Assembly (NCBI GenBank): GCA_037042185.1
Contig: JAXQJY010000032.1
Span: 1,426,001 to 1,490,000, forward strand
Reading direction: 5' to 3'
From: Sordariomycetes sp. S80-01Y
Lineage: Eukaryota > Ascomycota > Sordariomycetes
DNA: 64,000 nt
The notes under the pieces were generated by a model, which worked only from the letters and a program-made list of their open reading frames with translations, was not told the origin of the DNA and searched no databases. Shown piece after piece: positions 54,003 to 64,000 of the stretch. The number at the start of each line of letters is the position of its first letter. Position 1 is the stretch's first letter. Both the position numbers and the translations under genes were made by a program.

Positions 54003-55203
54003 AACGTTGCGATGGGTCGTCGGGCCTTTTTATCGGATTGTCGGGCTACTACAGCGACGAGGTCCAGAGGAAACGCAGAGCGCATCATGATGGGTCCGGC
54101 CTCGATTTCTCATCCACATAATGCGGACTTGGTAGGTGCGGAGTCCGACCAGCCGTCTCAGGCTGATCCCACATGGGTCTAGTCGGCCGCTGAATAATCC
54201 CAGCGGTGGGCACCGGTGGGCCGATCGACGGTGCCTGTCCACGGCACTGGAACCGAGGCGGCGAGTGTTGACTCCCCTTTTTCCATCGAGGATTGTTGAA
54301 AGAGTTTGTCGATGTTTACTTCGGCTAGATCCCACAGCCTGCTTCAGATCATACACGAAGGCATCAGCTGAAGTTCAAGCTTTTGGCAGCTTTCTGACTC
54401 ACCTTGTTAGAGCGCTACGTCCCGTGTGTCAGCAATGTCCGCAGGTCGGAACCAGGCTCCAGTCCACGTCAGCTTAGGTGCACTACTACTCCTACTAGTA
54501 CGGAGGCCTTGGTAGGGATCTCGACTTGTATCCTGGAGAAGTCGCCGCTCGAGGATCTTCGATTCTCTCTCGCGGGTATGACGCCGCAAATTACCCTTCC
54601 GCGGGATTGAACTGTGCCAGGTTTGCCCAATCCCTACGGCATTGGTTGGAGGCATTCATCATGCCTTCCCATATCCGCTCCATAAGCACGACACTCTGTT
54701 CCCTCGTTCTTCAGCTCTTTGCCACTGATATTTTAGTTTGAGGGTCCTGCGGGAATCTTCAGTAAAGAAATATGAGACCTGGAGACCAGCATCGGGGCTG
54801 CTGTAGTACGGATGTCCATATTTCTAGAGCCAATATTTAAGGCAGACTTGCGGCTTGTCGACATGACAAGGAAGGAGCAACCGCGTCTGCTACGACAGCG
54901 TATACCGCGCGTTCAACTTGAGCACCTAACCTAAGTTGAAAGCCGGAAGGAAGCCGGCAAGAGCGCACTCTCCTTACGGGGAGGCTCAGGCCGTTCCTGC
55001 CCTTCCAATGAACTTCGTTGAGGGGGCAATCTAAGGTACCTCAGGCTGAGAGGAAGCTGAAGTTAATCACTGGTTCGCTCCTCCAGTGAGGGCAGCCCGA
55101 GCTCCCGGTGTCAACCTCGAATCCTCCAAAGCTTTGAGTGCGCGTTTCTGCGGTCCTTGATGCCCTGTCTCTTCTCTTTCCCTTGCTCCCGTCGTCTGAG
55201 GAT
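54003..55203. other. Divergent promoter region, 1.2 kb
   Basis: Lies between the minus-strand GliK-like gene and the plus-strand disordered-protein gene. Only short frames without resemblance to proteins. Confidence 0.4.
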
Positions 55204-58200
55204 ATGCCCCCTTATAGCCATACGCGCTCAAAGCGTGGCAAGAGCTCACGCCGGAGCAACACCCACTTTCCAGCGCTCGAGACTCATCCTGCTAGCCCTC
55301 AGTCTTCTCCCCAGCACCATACAACGGTCTCCCATAGCCAGGGGACGACCCAAATATCGCACTTGGGTGCTGAACAGTTCGGAGACGATATCTTCGATGA
55401 CGACCTGAGCCTTCTCAAACATTCTGCGTCTATCAGCAAATGCAGACGCCAGAGCGGAGAATCGCCCGCACGCAAGTGTCCTAGCTCACCACCAAGCAAG
55501 CAGGCTCCTGCGTCGACGTGGAACTTCAATATAGAAGACTCTGAAAACGACGACGAGCCGATTCCTGTGGAATTGACCCAGAGGAACTCCCAATTGCCGG
55601 ATACGGTTCCTCTTTCTGCCACTGAAGAACGTGATATAGACGTTTCTGGAGACAAAGACTACCGCGTTGATCTTTCTGAGACTGCCTCTACAGGTTGGCG
55701 AAGCCCATCAGCTCGGAGTTCCGCTGCTGCAGATATTAACTGGGATTTTGGCAATTTCCAGTCGACTCCAGGTAACAGCATCCACCACAAGAATATCCCT
55801 TCCAGTGGTCCCAGAGAAAACACCGGACTGGGACACACCCAGTTAAGTCGAAGTATCAGTGAGCGGAGAGTGGCGCCCTTCAAAAGTCGTCGGGAGTCAT
55901 CTCTTGATGAGTTGCCATCTTTGGGGAATATTGAAGCAGACGCCGCTCTTCTCCATACCTCTACACAAACCCGAAATTCGAAGTTTGCGCCCTCTAGGAT
56001 GGATCTTGAATCCGAGAAGGATTTTGTGGCATCTCCACCAAAAGCCTCGACAGCCGAGCATCCCATTACCCTTGTCAGTCGTGTTCTCGAGGCTCCTGTT
56101 GAGGGTAATGGGCACCTTTCAGGGCAGCCATCCGAGATCTCGCCGTACGATTTTGGCCCAGAGTCGCCAGTTCCTAAGCTCATCAAGCCAGGAGCCAAGC
56201 CAACCGAGGTTCTTGTCGCCAGTTCCAACAACGGAAGCGGCAAAAAGCGCAAACAGATAGCCAGGGAACCCATCAACTTAGACTTTCCAACGCCCATCGT
56301 TGGAGAAGATCCTCCTTCGAGAGAACGATCAACTAGAGCACATCGAGCTACAAACAAAGCTATGGAGAAGCCTTCGCCAGGTCCCAGCGTCGAAGGTCCC
56401 GTTACCGCGAAGTCCGCGACCTCAGCACCAATTTCCGAGAATAAAAGGCCCCGATCTGCAATACCCCGAATGGCAGAAACCACTATTTCCATTCCCAAGA
56501 AGCACCAGACTAGGGCAGCGGCACGAAAGGCGCGAGCTGCAACAAAGAGGCAGCTGAGCTCATCTTCCTCCCCCAATTTCAATAAAGACGAACAGTTGGC
56601 CGTCCATGACAATCCTGTAGTCCAGCCACTCAGAGCTCCGGCTAGAGAGAGGTCTTCTGCGCCCTTGGCTCCCACGAATGATGCTCTGAAGAGTCCTGGT
56701 GAGAAGCAAGGAGACCCTTCAGCTTGTGAAGACGGCAAAGGTGACCCTCAAACACCGAGTAGTGTCATGAATCCGGCCAAGATGCTTCATGAAGCCGCTC
56801 CATCGGAACTCGAACACGCGACTCAGGGTTTTGGAGGTGCGTCTGGCGGGATGTATAGTGCAGCTCCAAGCCAGCCGAAGACGCGTATGATCAAAGATTC
56901 ACAAAATGATTCCCAAGATCAAATACGAGCTCATTTGGCGGAGGAAATACATGCGGGAACCAGGATCATGATACCCTGCGACACCTCTAGCGATCCGAGC
57001 GAAATAGGGGATCTTCAACGTCCGCCGCCGGAACCAGCGACAGATCGAACGCAGGTCAGCCATCAGAGTGACCCTAGCCCTTCGCAGTTCAGGGTTACTG
57101 GCCTTGATCTGGCCTGCGAGCCTCGACTCGCCAAAGACGCTCTGGTCGTAGTAGATCCGGACTGCAAAGAAACATCGCGCTCAGAGGTCGTTGAGCTCTG
57201 GCATCAAATGCCAAAAGGGCGTAACCCAGCCAAAGAAGATGCGAACTGTGTCTCTCAGAGGCAGGAAAGCAACGAGAACGTCGACGTGGTCGAATCCACA
57301 ACGGATGTCGAAGCAAAGACTCACAAAAATCTGGCATTGAGCAGCAAATTTCCCTCAAACTTCCGCCTTGTGCCCATCCAGAGCCACGGGAGACGCCAGG
57401 AGGCTCCCCGACCTGAGGTCAAAGATAAGTCGGAGTCACCCGACAACAACACAATCCAGCGTCACTCGGGGAAACATTCCCTTCCAGATGAAGCTTCTGT
57501 CTCCCGAAAGAAAGGCCGATACGGAGTTCAAGCTCGCCCCAGGACCAGAGGCATGAGCATCTCTGTTAGCCGGGCGGGGAGTCCAAGGCTATTAGGTGGT
57601 GAGGGTCAGGAACGAGCAGCCACTGACAATCGTCTGGACTCACCCTCCCTAAAGGCCATTGAGTCAAAGGACCATCTCGACTCAGGCATTCGTCACGGGC
57701 TCGGTCAAGATGCGGGCGCCAGTCTTTCTTGGGGACGCCCTGTCGTTCAGCGGAACGGACAGTCTGCATATGGTGCGTGTGCTCCTGGTCACGAAGCCAT
57801 CGAGGAAACGACATTGGTCGATTCCAGCAGGGGAGACCCCAACTCGGGCCGTCTGGTAAGCAGTCACTCACGCTCTCAGACGGCCAACGTCAAGAACAAG
57901 ATCTACAGCCAGATATCAGCCACGAGACCAGCGCGGGATTCTCCAACTTCAAAAGCGGGTGAGGTACCAAAGCCTCCCTCGCCCTTACAGACGCATCAAG
58001 CGGATATTGCAGTCCATCTTCATGGCGTTGTTGACGTGAGTTACACAGTCTATTTGGTCAATATCGGTGCCGCTAACCTGAACCGAGCTTATTACTCAGC
58101 GCTTGACGCTCTCCGAAAAGACCATTGCAAATGTGATTGATTCTTATCAAAGCGGTGCTGGTGATTGTGTTGAGCGGATTGAACGCCGCCTTGAACAAGA

Positions 58201-58408
58201 ACACAAGCTACTCGCGGGGCAATGGGATGACGATGGCAGACGATTCGAACGAGCGATCTGGAGAGCGAGGCAGCCTTTTCAGGAAGCTAGCGAGACCCGA
58301 AAACAGACTATATCGAGGGTTGCGAAGGTCACGAACCGTCGCCAGTCCTTGTATGATCAAGCAAGCAGTAGCCTTCGGGCCTTTCAGCGTCAGGTGCTAG
58401 ATGGATGA
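55204..58408 (+). CDS. Large disordered nuclear-type protein, function unknown (1 intron)
   Basis: Exons 55204-58035 and 58100-58408, with a 64-nt intron (GTGAGT...ACTCAG); 1046 aa. The start is the first ATG; the frame is open further upstream only through a GTG. Almost the whole protein is Ser/Pro/Lys/Glu/Asp-rich and looks unstructured, with many basic clusters (GKKRKQ, TRSKRGKSSRR) that could be nuclear localisation signals, and many SP/TP sites for CDK-type kinases. The C-terminal 100 residues, mostly encoded by exon 2, differ: charged amphipathic helices such as ERIERRLEQEHKLL and RRFERAIWRARQPF suggest a coiled coil. I do not recognise the family; chromosome or meiosis scaffold proteins often look like this, but that is only analogy. 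Confidence 0.75.
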
Positions 58409-59302
58409 GGCTGCCGACGATGCTTTGGTGTCGTTTGATTGTGGTGGGTGATGCTTCGGCATGTTTTTGGTAGGGGGGATGGGATGGTCCGAAGCAGGGT
58501 CGAGGTGTGCAAGTATTTCACGGTGAGAAGAGTGCAATTTGCTGTGAAGTTCTACGGTTATGGGGTTGACACTCGAATTTGGAGCAAGCATTGGTAATGA
58601 AGGCTCGGTCATGTAAACCAAGTTACGATTACAACGATTGGGTGTACATCGCCGAAGAGGGCGGGATCGGAAGAGAGCGAGGGAGGCGGTGACAAGTCTA
58701 TTCTGCGACAGATTCTGCGTCGCGATGAAAGCCATCCCGGCTAAATGAGAAGGAAACCATCGCCTTTTCGGGCTGCGATGGCACATGACCATTGGATCGA
58801 GCTTCAGTGACGTCGTCAGTCTCGTCACTTTGGGGCTGGGGCTGCCGCATGTCTTGGCCTGCCGAGTGACGAAGCAGTGGGGCAAGGGTTTAAGTGAGTC
58901 AAGGATACCTCCCCTCCGCATGGTATTTTGATTCTTTCTCCCATTTCCTGCCTCCTCCGTATTTCTGCTGCATCCGAGAATTACAGTTGATACCAAGTGA
59001 ACCTCGGGTCTTTGTTTGCCGTACTCTTCCACCCAAAACCCAGCACCTACGGTACCTAAAGTACACCAACACGTCCCCTAGGCCCCGTCGTGGATCGCTC
59101 AGCTCCCACCTGCCTCCAACCTGCCCCGCTTTTACGTCAAACTGCCAGTGTCCACGAGTCCCCCGAGGTCCCACCTACCAAATTCGCGTTCTCGTCCTCC
59201 TCAGAATCTCGCGCTTTGGCATCGCCGTCTGTGGACGCCGTCAATCCCATCACCCCTCGCCCAACTGAGGCGAGCCGTCAACACATCTTGCGCCGTAATT
59301 GA
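58409..59302. other. Intergenic, 0.9 kb
   Basis: 3' flank of the disordered-protein gene and promoter of DEN1. A minus-strand open frame (58397-59032) is Pro/Ser/Arg-rich with no resemblance to known proteins and is probably chance. Confidence 0.4.
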
Positions 59303-60429
59303 ATGTCGAGTCTATCCTTCCTCCGCAAATCTCGACACGGCAGCGCCTCCTCCGGCTCGACCGACACCACAACTGAAACGATATCCTGCGTCTCCGACGG
59401 GGAAGACGCCACAAGCTCGACGAGCTCCCTGTCATCTGGGAAGGAAACCTCTGCCAATTGGAGAAAGAAGATGCCGTTTCGGCAGCGTATGGCCCGCCAC
59501 TTCGGGCACTCTGTAATTCAGATTTTCCCCCACGCTCTTCTCACGGGCCACGTTACTAACACCGCTAGCTTTCGCCCGACAAGCCCTACCTCAGCTACTA
59601 CGATGTGCTGCTCACGATTGACGATGTCAAGTCACTTAAGAATGACTGGCTCACCGACAACAACATCGCGTTCTGGGAGGAGTACCTCGAACACGAGATC
59701 CTTCCTCGCTTCCCGCAAGCGCGCATCGTCCTTCTTCGACCAAGTATGACTTTTCTTCTCATGAAGGAACCCGACCACAAGGCAATCCGCTCGGCCTTGC
59801 CTGATTTCTCAAAGGTCACGCACATCTTCCTCCCCGTCAACGACAACCGTAACGTGAGCGTCGCAGAGGGCGGCAGCCATTGGTCTCTTCTGCTGGTCTC
59901 TTGCCTCGACGGCAAGGCGTTCCACTACGACTCTCTTGGCGGCGCGAACTATCAGGAGGCGAAACAGTGCACTAATAAGCTGTCTCATGTTTTACAACGT
60001 CGCCTTGACTTCGAGAACCTACGAGATTCTCCGCAGCAGGAGAACGGGAGCGACTGCGGAGTCTTTGTCTGCATCCTCATGCGCCACCTCCTTCTCAAGC
60101 GACTGCTCAGCGCCAACGCCAGGGAAAAGGTCTCCATGAGCATGGGCGGTAAGATGGTCGATAGCAACGGCGGGCGCAAGGAAATGTTGGCCATTATTGA
60201 GAACCTGCGCGAAGAGGGTGAGCGCCGTCGGTCGTGAGTTACTTCCTTCATCCCGTGCCATGTACATCTTTTTTGCGTCCCAGGATTTCTTGCTTTGGCA
60301 CCTCAAATGCTAGGCAGACAGCAGACCTGGGCATGATCTGTCCATATCCTTGATCACTGTCTAACCCTTGGTTTCCGTAGGAGGAGCGCGAGCCCCTATA
60401 ATTCCAAGACGCCTCCGCGGATCGACTAG
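59303..60429 (+). CDS. DEN1: Nedd8-specific protease DEN1/SENP8-like (1-2 introns)
   Basis: Exon 1 59303-59512, a 56-nt intron with a CTAAC branch site, then exon 2 from 59569. This is a C48 (Ulp1-type) cysteine protease with His174 in GGSHWSLLL, Asp191 in HYDSLGG, Gln227 and nucleophile Cys233 in GSDCGVFVC. The YYDVLLT...WLTDNNIAFWEEYLE start is typical of the Nedd8-processing/deconjugating branch (A. nidulans DenA) rather than of SUMO proteases. Two ends are possible. Unspliced, it stops at 60235-60237 (292 aa). But a strong donor GTGAGT overlaps that TGA, and an intron 60234-60380 with a CTAAC branch and CCGTAG acceptor would add an RS-rich tail ending SKTPPRID at TAG 60427-60429 (307 aa), the version given here. 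Confidence 0.85.
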
Positions 60430-60561
60430 TCAGCGGCACGCTTTGGCTCTCAGGAGCAATACGACACAATCTTTCAGCAGACCATTGATCATTACTATCG
60501 GCATGGGACGTTTTATCCTTTCGTCCCACCGAATAAGCGGGGCTCCCAGGTCAACCAGAGC

Positions 60562-61035
60562 ATGGAGAGGTCACCCGACGCCAGAGGCAGTCCGCGGCAG
60601 AAGAAACGCCCTGCCACTTCATACTTGAAACACGAAACCCCGCCGCCGAAGAGGAGGGCTGTTACTTCTATCGATGGGGACCGGCCGTATGACTCGTCGC
60701 GTATGCCGACGAGTGCTTCAGCGAAGATGGTTTATTTTACGCCTACTGTTCAAATGCGCATGTCCAAGCCAGAAACCCGCCCTTTTCAAGCGTACAGGGA
60801 CAGGATTATGGAAACTGAGGGTCAGTTAAAGGAGACGCGACCGGTTCTTTCAAACGATCCTTTTGCTTTCAAAGACGACTCGTCGTCGGACACGCTCGGG
60901 CGCAGCATTGGGGAGCCTGTCCGCCCGGTCAGCCACATGCCTCTGGGCAAGTTCCCTTGGGATGGCCACAAAGCAATCAAGAGAAAGTATGGAAAGAAGT
61001 CGGGATCCTTCCATTCGAGGGCTTTAAGGGGTTAG
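60562..61035 (+). CDS. Hypothetical basic, disordered ORF downstream of DEN1
   Basis: 157 aa from the first ATG. The sequence looks protein-like: Pro/Lys/Arg/Ser-rich, with KKRPATSYLKHETPPPKRR and a C-terminal FPWDGHKAIKRKYGKKSG. The frame is open upstream back to 60430 (about 44 more codons, including YYRHGTFYPFVPPNKRG) and is the same frame as the proposed third DEN1 exon, separated only by its TAG. It could therefore be its own small gene with an unseen first exon, or a former or alternative C-terminal extension of DEN1. No domain is recognised; nuclear localisation is suggested by the basic clusters. Confidence 0.4.
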   Translation: MERSPDARGSPRQKKRPATSYLKHETPPPKRRAVTSIDGDRPYDSSRMPTSASAKMVYFTPTVQMRMSKPETRPFQAYRDRIMETEGQLKETRPVLSNDPFAFKDDSSSDTLGRSIGEPVRPVSHMPLGKFPWDGHKAIKRKYGKKSGSFHSRALRG

Positions 61036-61371
61036 GAGTTGTCAATGGCTCGATGCATGTTATGAGAGCGTTTGACTTCCAGGTCATACGCTGTGTTATG
61101 AGTATACGAGATTAAGCGATGTGATCAAGAGGTAGTGAATGGCCCAGGATTGACGAAGGCCATGGTCTCCAAGCGTTTAGGGACCGTTGATTTGAGCGAA
61201 GGCTTGCTAGTACCTGGCATTATATCAAGTATGGGGGCGGAGCGCAAAAGATACTATGATCTGATGAGATAATGCCAATGGCAACATATTTGCCGCGATA
61301 CTCCCGACTCCAGTCCCTTTGTTGTCCGAAAAATGTGCGCAAACGCCTAATATGTCCCTTGTGGTATGATC
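61036..61371. other. Intergenic between convergent genes
   Basis: 336 bp between the ORF at 60562 and the SLX9 stop. Nothing recognisable. Confidence 0.4.
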
Positions 61372-62029
61372 TCACGACTTGGTCCCAAATGCCGGGTTCT
61401 GCTCCATCGTCGCCGAGATGTAGCCCCTCAACGCAGCCCATCTGCTACCCTGGCCAGACTCTTCAACCTTTGATGTTTCATCGTCGGTCTTGTTTCCTTG
61501 TGTCGCGGTAGATGGCTCGTCTGCCGGCGCCTTTGCGAGCTGCGCCATATTGACCCCGAACCGATCCATCTCCCCCTTGACGATCTTCTCCTTGCGCTTG
61601 ATCGCGCCCGGCCTGCTCTTCAAACTCCTGTGCCTCACCTTCCCCTCCTCCAGCTTCTCCTCCACCTCGGGCAGGGCATCCTCCAGGCCCTGCAGGGACG
61701 CAATCTTGTTGCCCGGCCGCCGGTTCCTCCTGTGGCCGGACCTGGACTTGGACGACGAGGGCTTGCTGATCTTGGAGGCGGAGCTCTGGACGCGCGAGAG
61801 GAACTGCGAGTGCTTGATCATGCGCTTGTCGGACTTGGAGGTGATGAAGTCGTCGCTGGTGGTGGCCTCGGGGCGGAAGAGCTTCGAGGGCGCGAGGGGG
61901 TGGATTGCGCCCGTGAGGCGGGCGTGCCGGTGCGCGCGGGCGGAGAGTTTCTTCTCGGGCTTCGGGGCCGTCGGTGCCTGGGATTGATCAGTTCCATTCT
62001 TGAGGGCTGTCTGTGGGGGGCTCTACCAT
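61372..62029 (-). CDS. SLX9: Ribosome biogenesis protein SLX9 (1 intron after the ATG)
   Basis: Exon 1 is just the ATG (62029-62027), followed by a 49-nt intron (GTAGAG...TCCCAG, CTGAT branch) and exon 2 61977-61372; 202 aa. The spliced start MAPTAPKPEKKLSAR matches the family; unspliced, the ATG frame stops after 13 codons. Family marks: KRMIKHSQFLSRV in the middle, a basic segment and LEDALPEVEEKLEE, then RHRSLKSRPGAIKRKEKIVKGEMDRFGVNMAQLA and a C-terminal SRWAALRGYISATMEQNPAF. Yeast Slx9 is part of the 90S/pre-40S particle, needed for ITS1 processing and 40S export, so it acts in the nucleolus and nucleus. The divergent neighbour, 237 bp away, is UBA4. Confidence 0.88.
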
Positions 62030-62266
62030 GGTGGGCTAAGTAGGGTAACTGACAGGTTATTTCAGTGTACGCGCAGAAACGAGTCTGGTCTGGCCGCCGT
62101 CCCTGACGTCGAAGTCCGAAATATTTTTGGTGGATCGCCGCTCACCGAACGTGGGGTGCAGGCGGTGGTGGGGCACACCGAGCCAACCTTGACCGTCAAC
62201 CTCGATTTTCCCTTCTTACTACCCTCATGTTAGCTAGTAAATCTCTCATAGCTTTCATGACTCATC

Positions 62267-63677
62267 ATGGACGATATTGATCATCTCAGAAGAGAGATAG
62301 CCGCCAAGGAATCCGAACTTGCAGACCTCAGATCCCAACTTGCCCTCGCCGAATCCTCGAAGCGAGCAGAGGATGAGGACGAACCGTCCAGCCCCTGGAA
62401 ATGGCCGTTGAGCCGGGAGGAGTATGAGCGTTACGGACGGCAAATGGTTGTTCCCAGCTTTGGGCTCCCAGGTACTTTCCTCTGATTAATGTTCTATCCC
62501 GGGACAAGCGCTGGGATCGGATGCACTAATCAAGTGTGCAGCTCAGCGAAAGCTACAGTCCGCTAAAGTCCTGATTGTTGGAGCAGGCGGCTTGGGGTGT
62601 CCAGCAGCAGCCTATCTCGCAGGAGCCGGTGTCGGGACCCTGGGTATTATTGACGGCGATGAGGTTGAGACGAGTAATCTGCACCGGCAAATCGCCCATT
62701 CCACCTCTAGGGTTGGGATGCCAAAGGTCCAGTCGCTTGTTACGTACCTGAAAGAGTTGAACCCCACGATCACATACCACGCCCATCACACACATCTCAC
62801 AACGGACAACGCCGAGGATATCGTTGGTGAGTACGATGTAGTGCTTGACTGTACGGATCACCCCACGAGTCGTTACTTGATCAGCGACGTATGCGTGCTT
62901 CTGAGGAAGAGGCTGGTCAGTGCCAGCGCATTCCAGGTCTCTGGCCAGCTCATTGTGCTAAACGACCCGCCGGGACGAGGCCCCTGCTACCGCTGTGTGT
63001 TCCCTAAGCCACCGCCGCCGGAGAGCGTCGTCGGCTGCGGGGAGGGTGGTATTCTGGGACCTGTGGTCGGGGTGATGGGCGTGTTGCAGGCGCTGGAGAC
63101 GATAAAAGTCATCACACGCCCCGAGGGGAAGGAGAGGGCGAATTTGATGCTCATTTTCAGCGCGATGAGCGACACACCCTTCAGGTCCGTGAAAATGAGG
63201 GGGCGGAGAAAGGATTGCTTTGCCTGCGGGGAGAAGCCGAGCTTGACGTTGGAGGGCATGAGAAGCTCAATGGACTATGTACAGTTCTGCGGTGTGCCGA
63301 GCCCGCTGAACCTGCTGCAGTCATGGGAGAGGATGTCAGCGGAGGAATATGACATGATGAGAAAGGACCATCCGAAGCACGTGCTGTTGGACGTGAGGGA
63401 AAAGGAGCACTTTGAGCTGTGCAATCTGGAGGGCTCGGTCAACATCCCGATAAGTCGTTTCACAAGCCACCGCGGAGACGATATCCCGCCATGGATCAGC
63501 GAGTCAATCCCCTCGGAGGGACCGATCTACGTCGTCTGCCGCGTAGGCAACGACTCCCAGATCGCCGCCCAGAAGCTCAAGGACATGGGGCTTGGGCAGG
63601 ACCGCCCGATAAAGGACATCAAGGGCGGCCTCAAAGCATGGAGAGATGACTTCGACCCCTCGATGCCGTTCACATAG
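62267..63677 (+). CDS. UBA4: UBA4/MOCS3 adenylyltransferase and sulfurtransferase (1 intron)
   Basis: Exons 62267-62471 and 62542-63677, with a 70-nt intron (GTACTT...GTGCAG, CTAAT branch); 446 aa. It activates the C-terminal glycine of Urm1 (and of molybdopterin synthase small subunit in fungi with Moco) by adenylation and then thiocarboxylation, for tRNA U34 thiolation and protein urmylation. Order: N-terminal coiled coil (4-30), SREEYERYGRQMVVP, E1-like domain with GAGGLG (82-87) and LHRQIAHS, zinc-binding Cys217/220 and Cys294/297, conserved Cys234 in VVGCGEGG, then a rhodanese domain (about 325-446) with catalytic Cys401 in VVCRVGNDSQ. All key residues are present and the length is normal. 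The gene is divergent from SLX9. Confidence 0.96.
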
Positions 63678-63875
63678 CATCGTAGGCAGAGACAATGAAG
63701 CAAACGATGTATGAAAAATTCGTCATTGACAAGGAGAGTGTTACCCGCGTATGAGTACATGTATCTGACAAAAATCACTGTGGTGCTACAAAGAGCGGAG
63801 GTCCCCCGTTTCCTTAGCTGCGCCGGTCCATAATACAGACGTCTATGAGAGGTGGTGTCATAGGCCAAAGGAGAC

Positions 63876-64000
63876 CTATATCAGGTTGGCGGACTTCTTG
63901 CGGTTGAAGGCGCGCTGGTCCTTGAGCCATTGCCTGTAGCCCTGAACGCTCTGGATCTTCTCGCCGTAGAAGTCGGGCACTTTCCAAATGTCAGCATGAC
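63876..64000 (-). CDS. 3' end of an unidentified gene (partial)
   Basis: The last 40 codons of a minus-strand gene run off the right edge, ending in TAG. The visible C-terminus reads WKVPDFYGEKIQSV, then QWLKDQRAFNRKKSANLI: basic and hydrophilic, well conserved in feel and C/G-ending in codon use, so likely a real housekeeping protein. I do not recognise it; a small mitochondrial or ribosomal component is only a guess. It converges with UBA4, with about 200 bp between the stops. Confidence 0.55.
   Translation of the reverse strand, partial: HADIWKVPDFYGEKIQSVQGYRQWLKDQRAFNRKKSANLI

Noticed and set aside
55138-55203. Extra 22 N-terminal residues for the large disordered protein
   Set aside because: That frame begins with GTG, not ATG; the first ATG is at 55204.
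55659-56738. 359-aa minus-strand ORF
   Set aside because: Opposite strand of the Ser/Pro-rich exon; composition reflects codon mirroring.
1-64000. Transposons, LTR elements or virus-derived copies
   Set aside because: No transposase, reverse transcriptase, capsid-like protein or paired terminal repeats could be recognised anywhere in the window.

Overview
The window is nuclear DNA of a filamentous ascomycete, most likely a Sordariomycete. It has compact genes with many short introns (45-150 nt, GT-AG with CTAAC/CTGAC-like branch sites), four Zn2Cys6 regulators, fungal-type MFS and P450 proteins, and long promoter-rich gaps. I see no transposon, LTR element, rRNA or CRISPR array. Exon boundaries below were worked out by reading splice sites by eye, so each is an inference from frame continuity and protein-family fit.

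Layout. 0-10 kb: PDX1 (vitamin B6), an intron-bearing tRNA-Ile(UAU), a Zn2Cys6 regulator, a D-lactate dehydrogenase-like enzyme and a DHA1-type MFS transporter. 10-17 kb: a CSC1/OSCA-like channel, a second Zn2Cys6 regulator and an SDR oxidoreductase with a GC-AG intron. 17-26 kb: a gene-poor stretch holding a probable unrecognised small two-exon gene, a third Zn2Cys6 regulator and an orphan ORF. 26-35 kb: a small secreted protein, a simple-repeat cluster, a CFEM-like membrane protein and the glycogen debranching enzyme. 36-43 kb: an NmrA-like protein, a DHA2-type MFS transporter and a P450, all on the minus strand. 44-50 kb: a twin-histidine ammonium transporter, a Rhizobium etli-type asparaginase and a fourth Zn2Cys6 regulator. 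50-64 kb: NAD-glycerol-3-phosphate dehydrogenase, a GliK-like gamma-glutamyl cyclotransferase, a large disordered protein, the Nedd8 protease DEN1, SLX9, UBA4 and the 3' end of one more gene.

How the genes relate. Most are ordinary housekeeping or accessory genes. The best candidate functional group is the nitrogen pair: an asparaginase that would release ammonia beside an ammonium permease whose upstream region carries eight GATA-factor sites in about 240 bp. The NmrA/MFS/P450 run could be a small detoxification or tailoring group, but no backbone synthase is present. DEN1 and UBA4 serve different ubiquitin-like systems (Nedd8 and Urm1) and are probably only neighbours. I found no clearly new multi-gene system. 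The most unusual features are at gene-structure level: an exon consisting only of ATG, a 4-nt first exon, a GC-AG intron, a splice donor overlapping a stop codon, and a palindromic upstream element.
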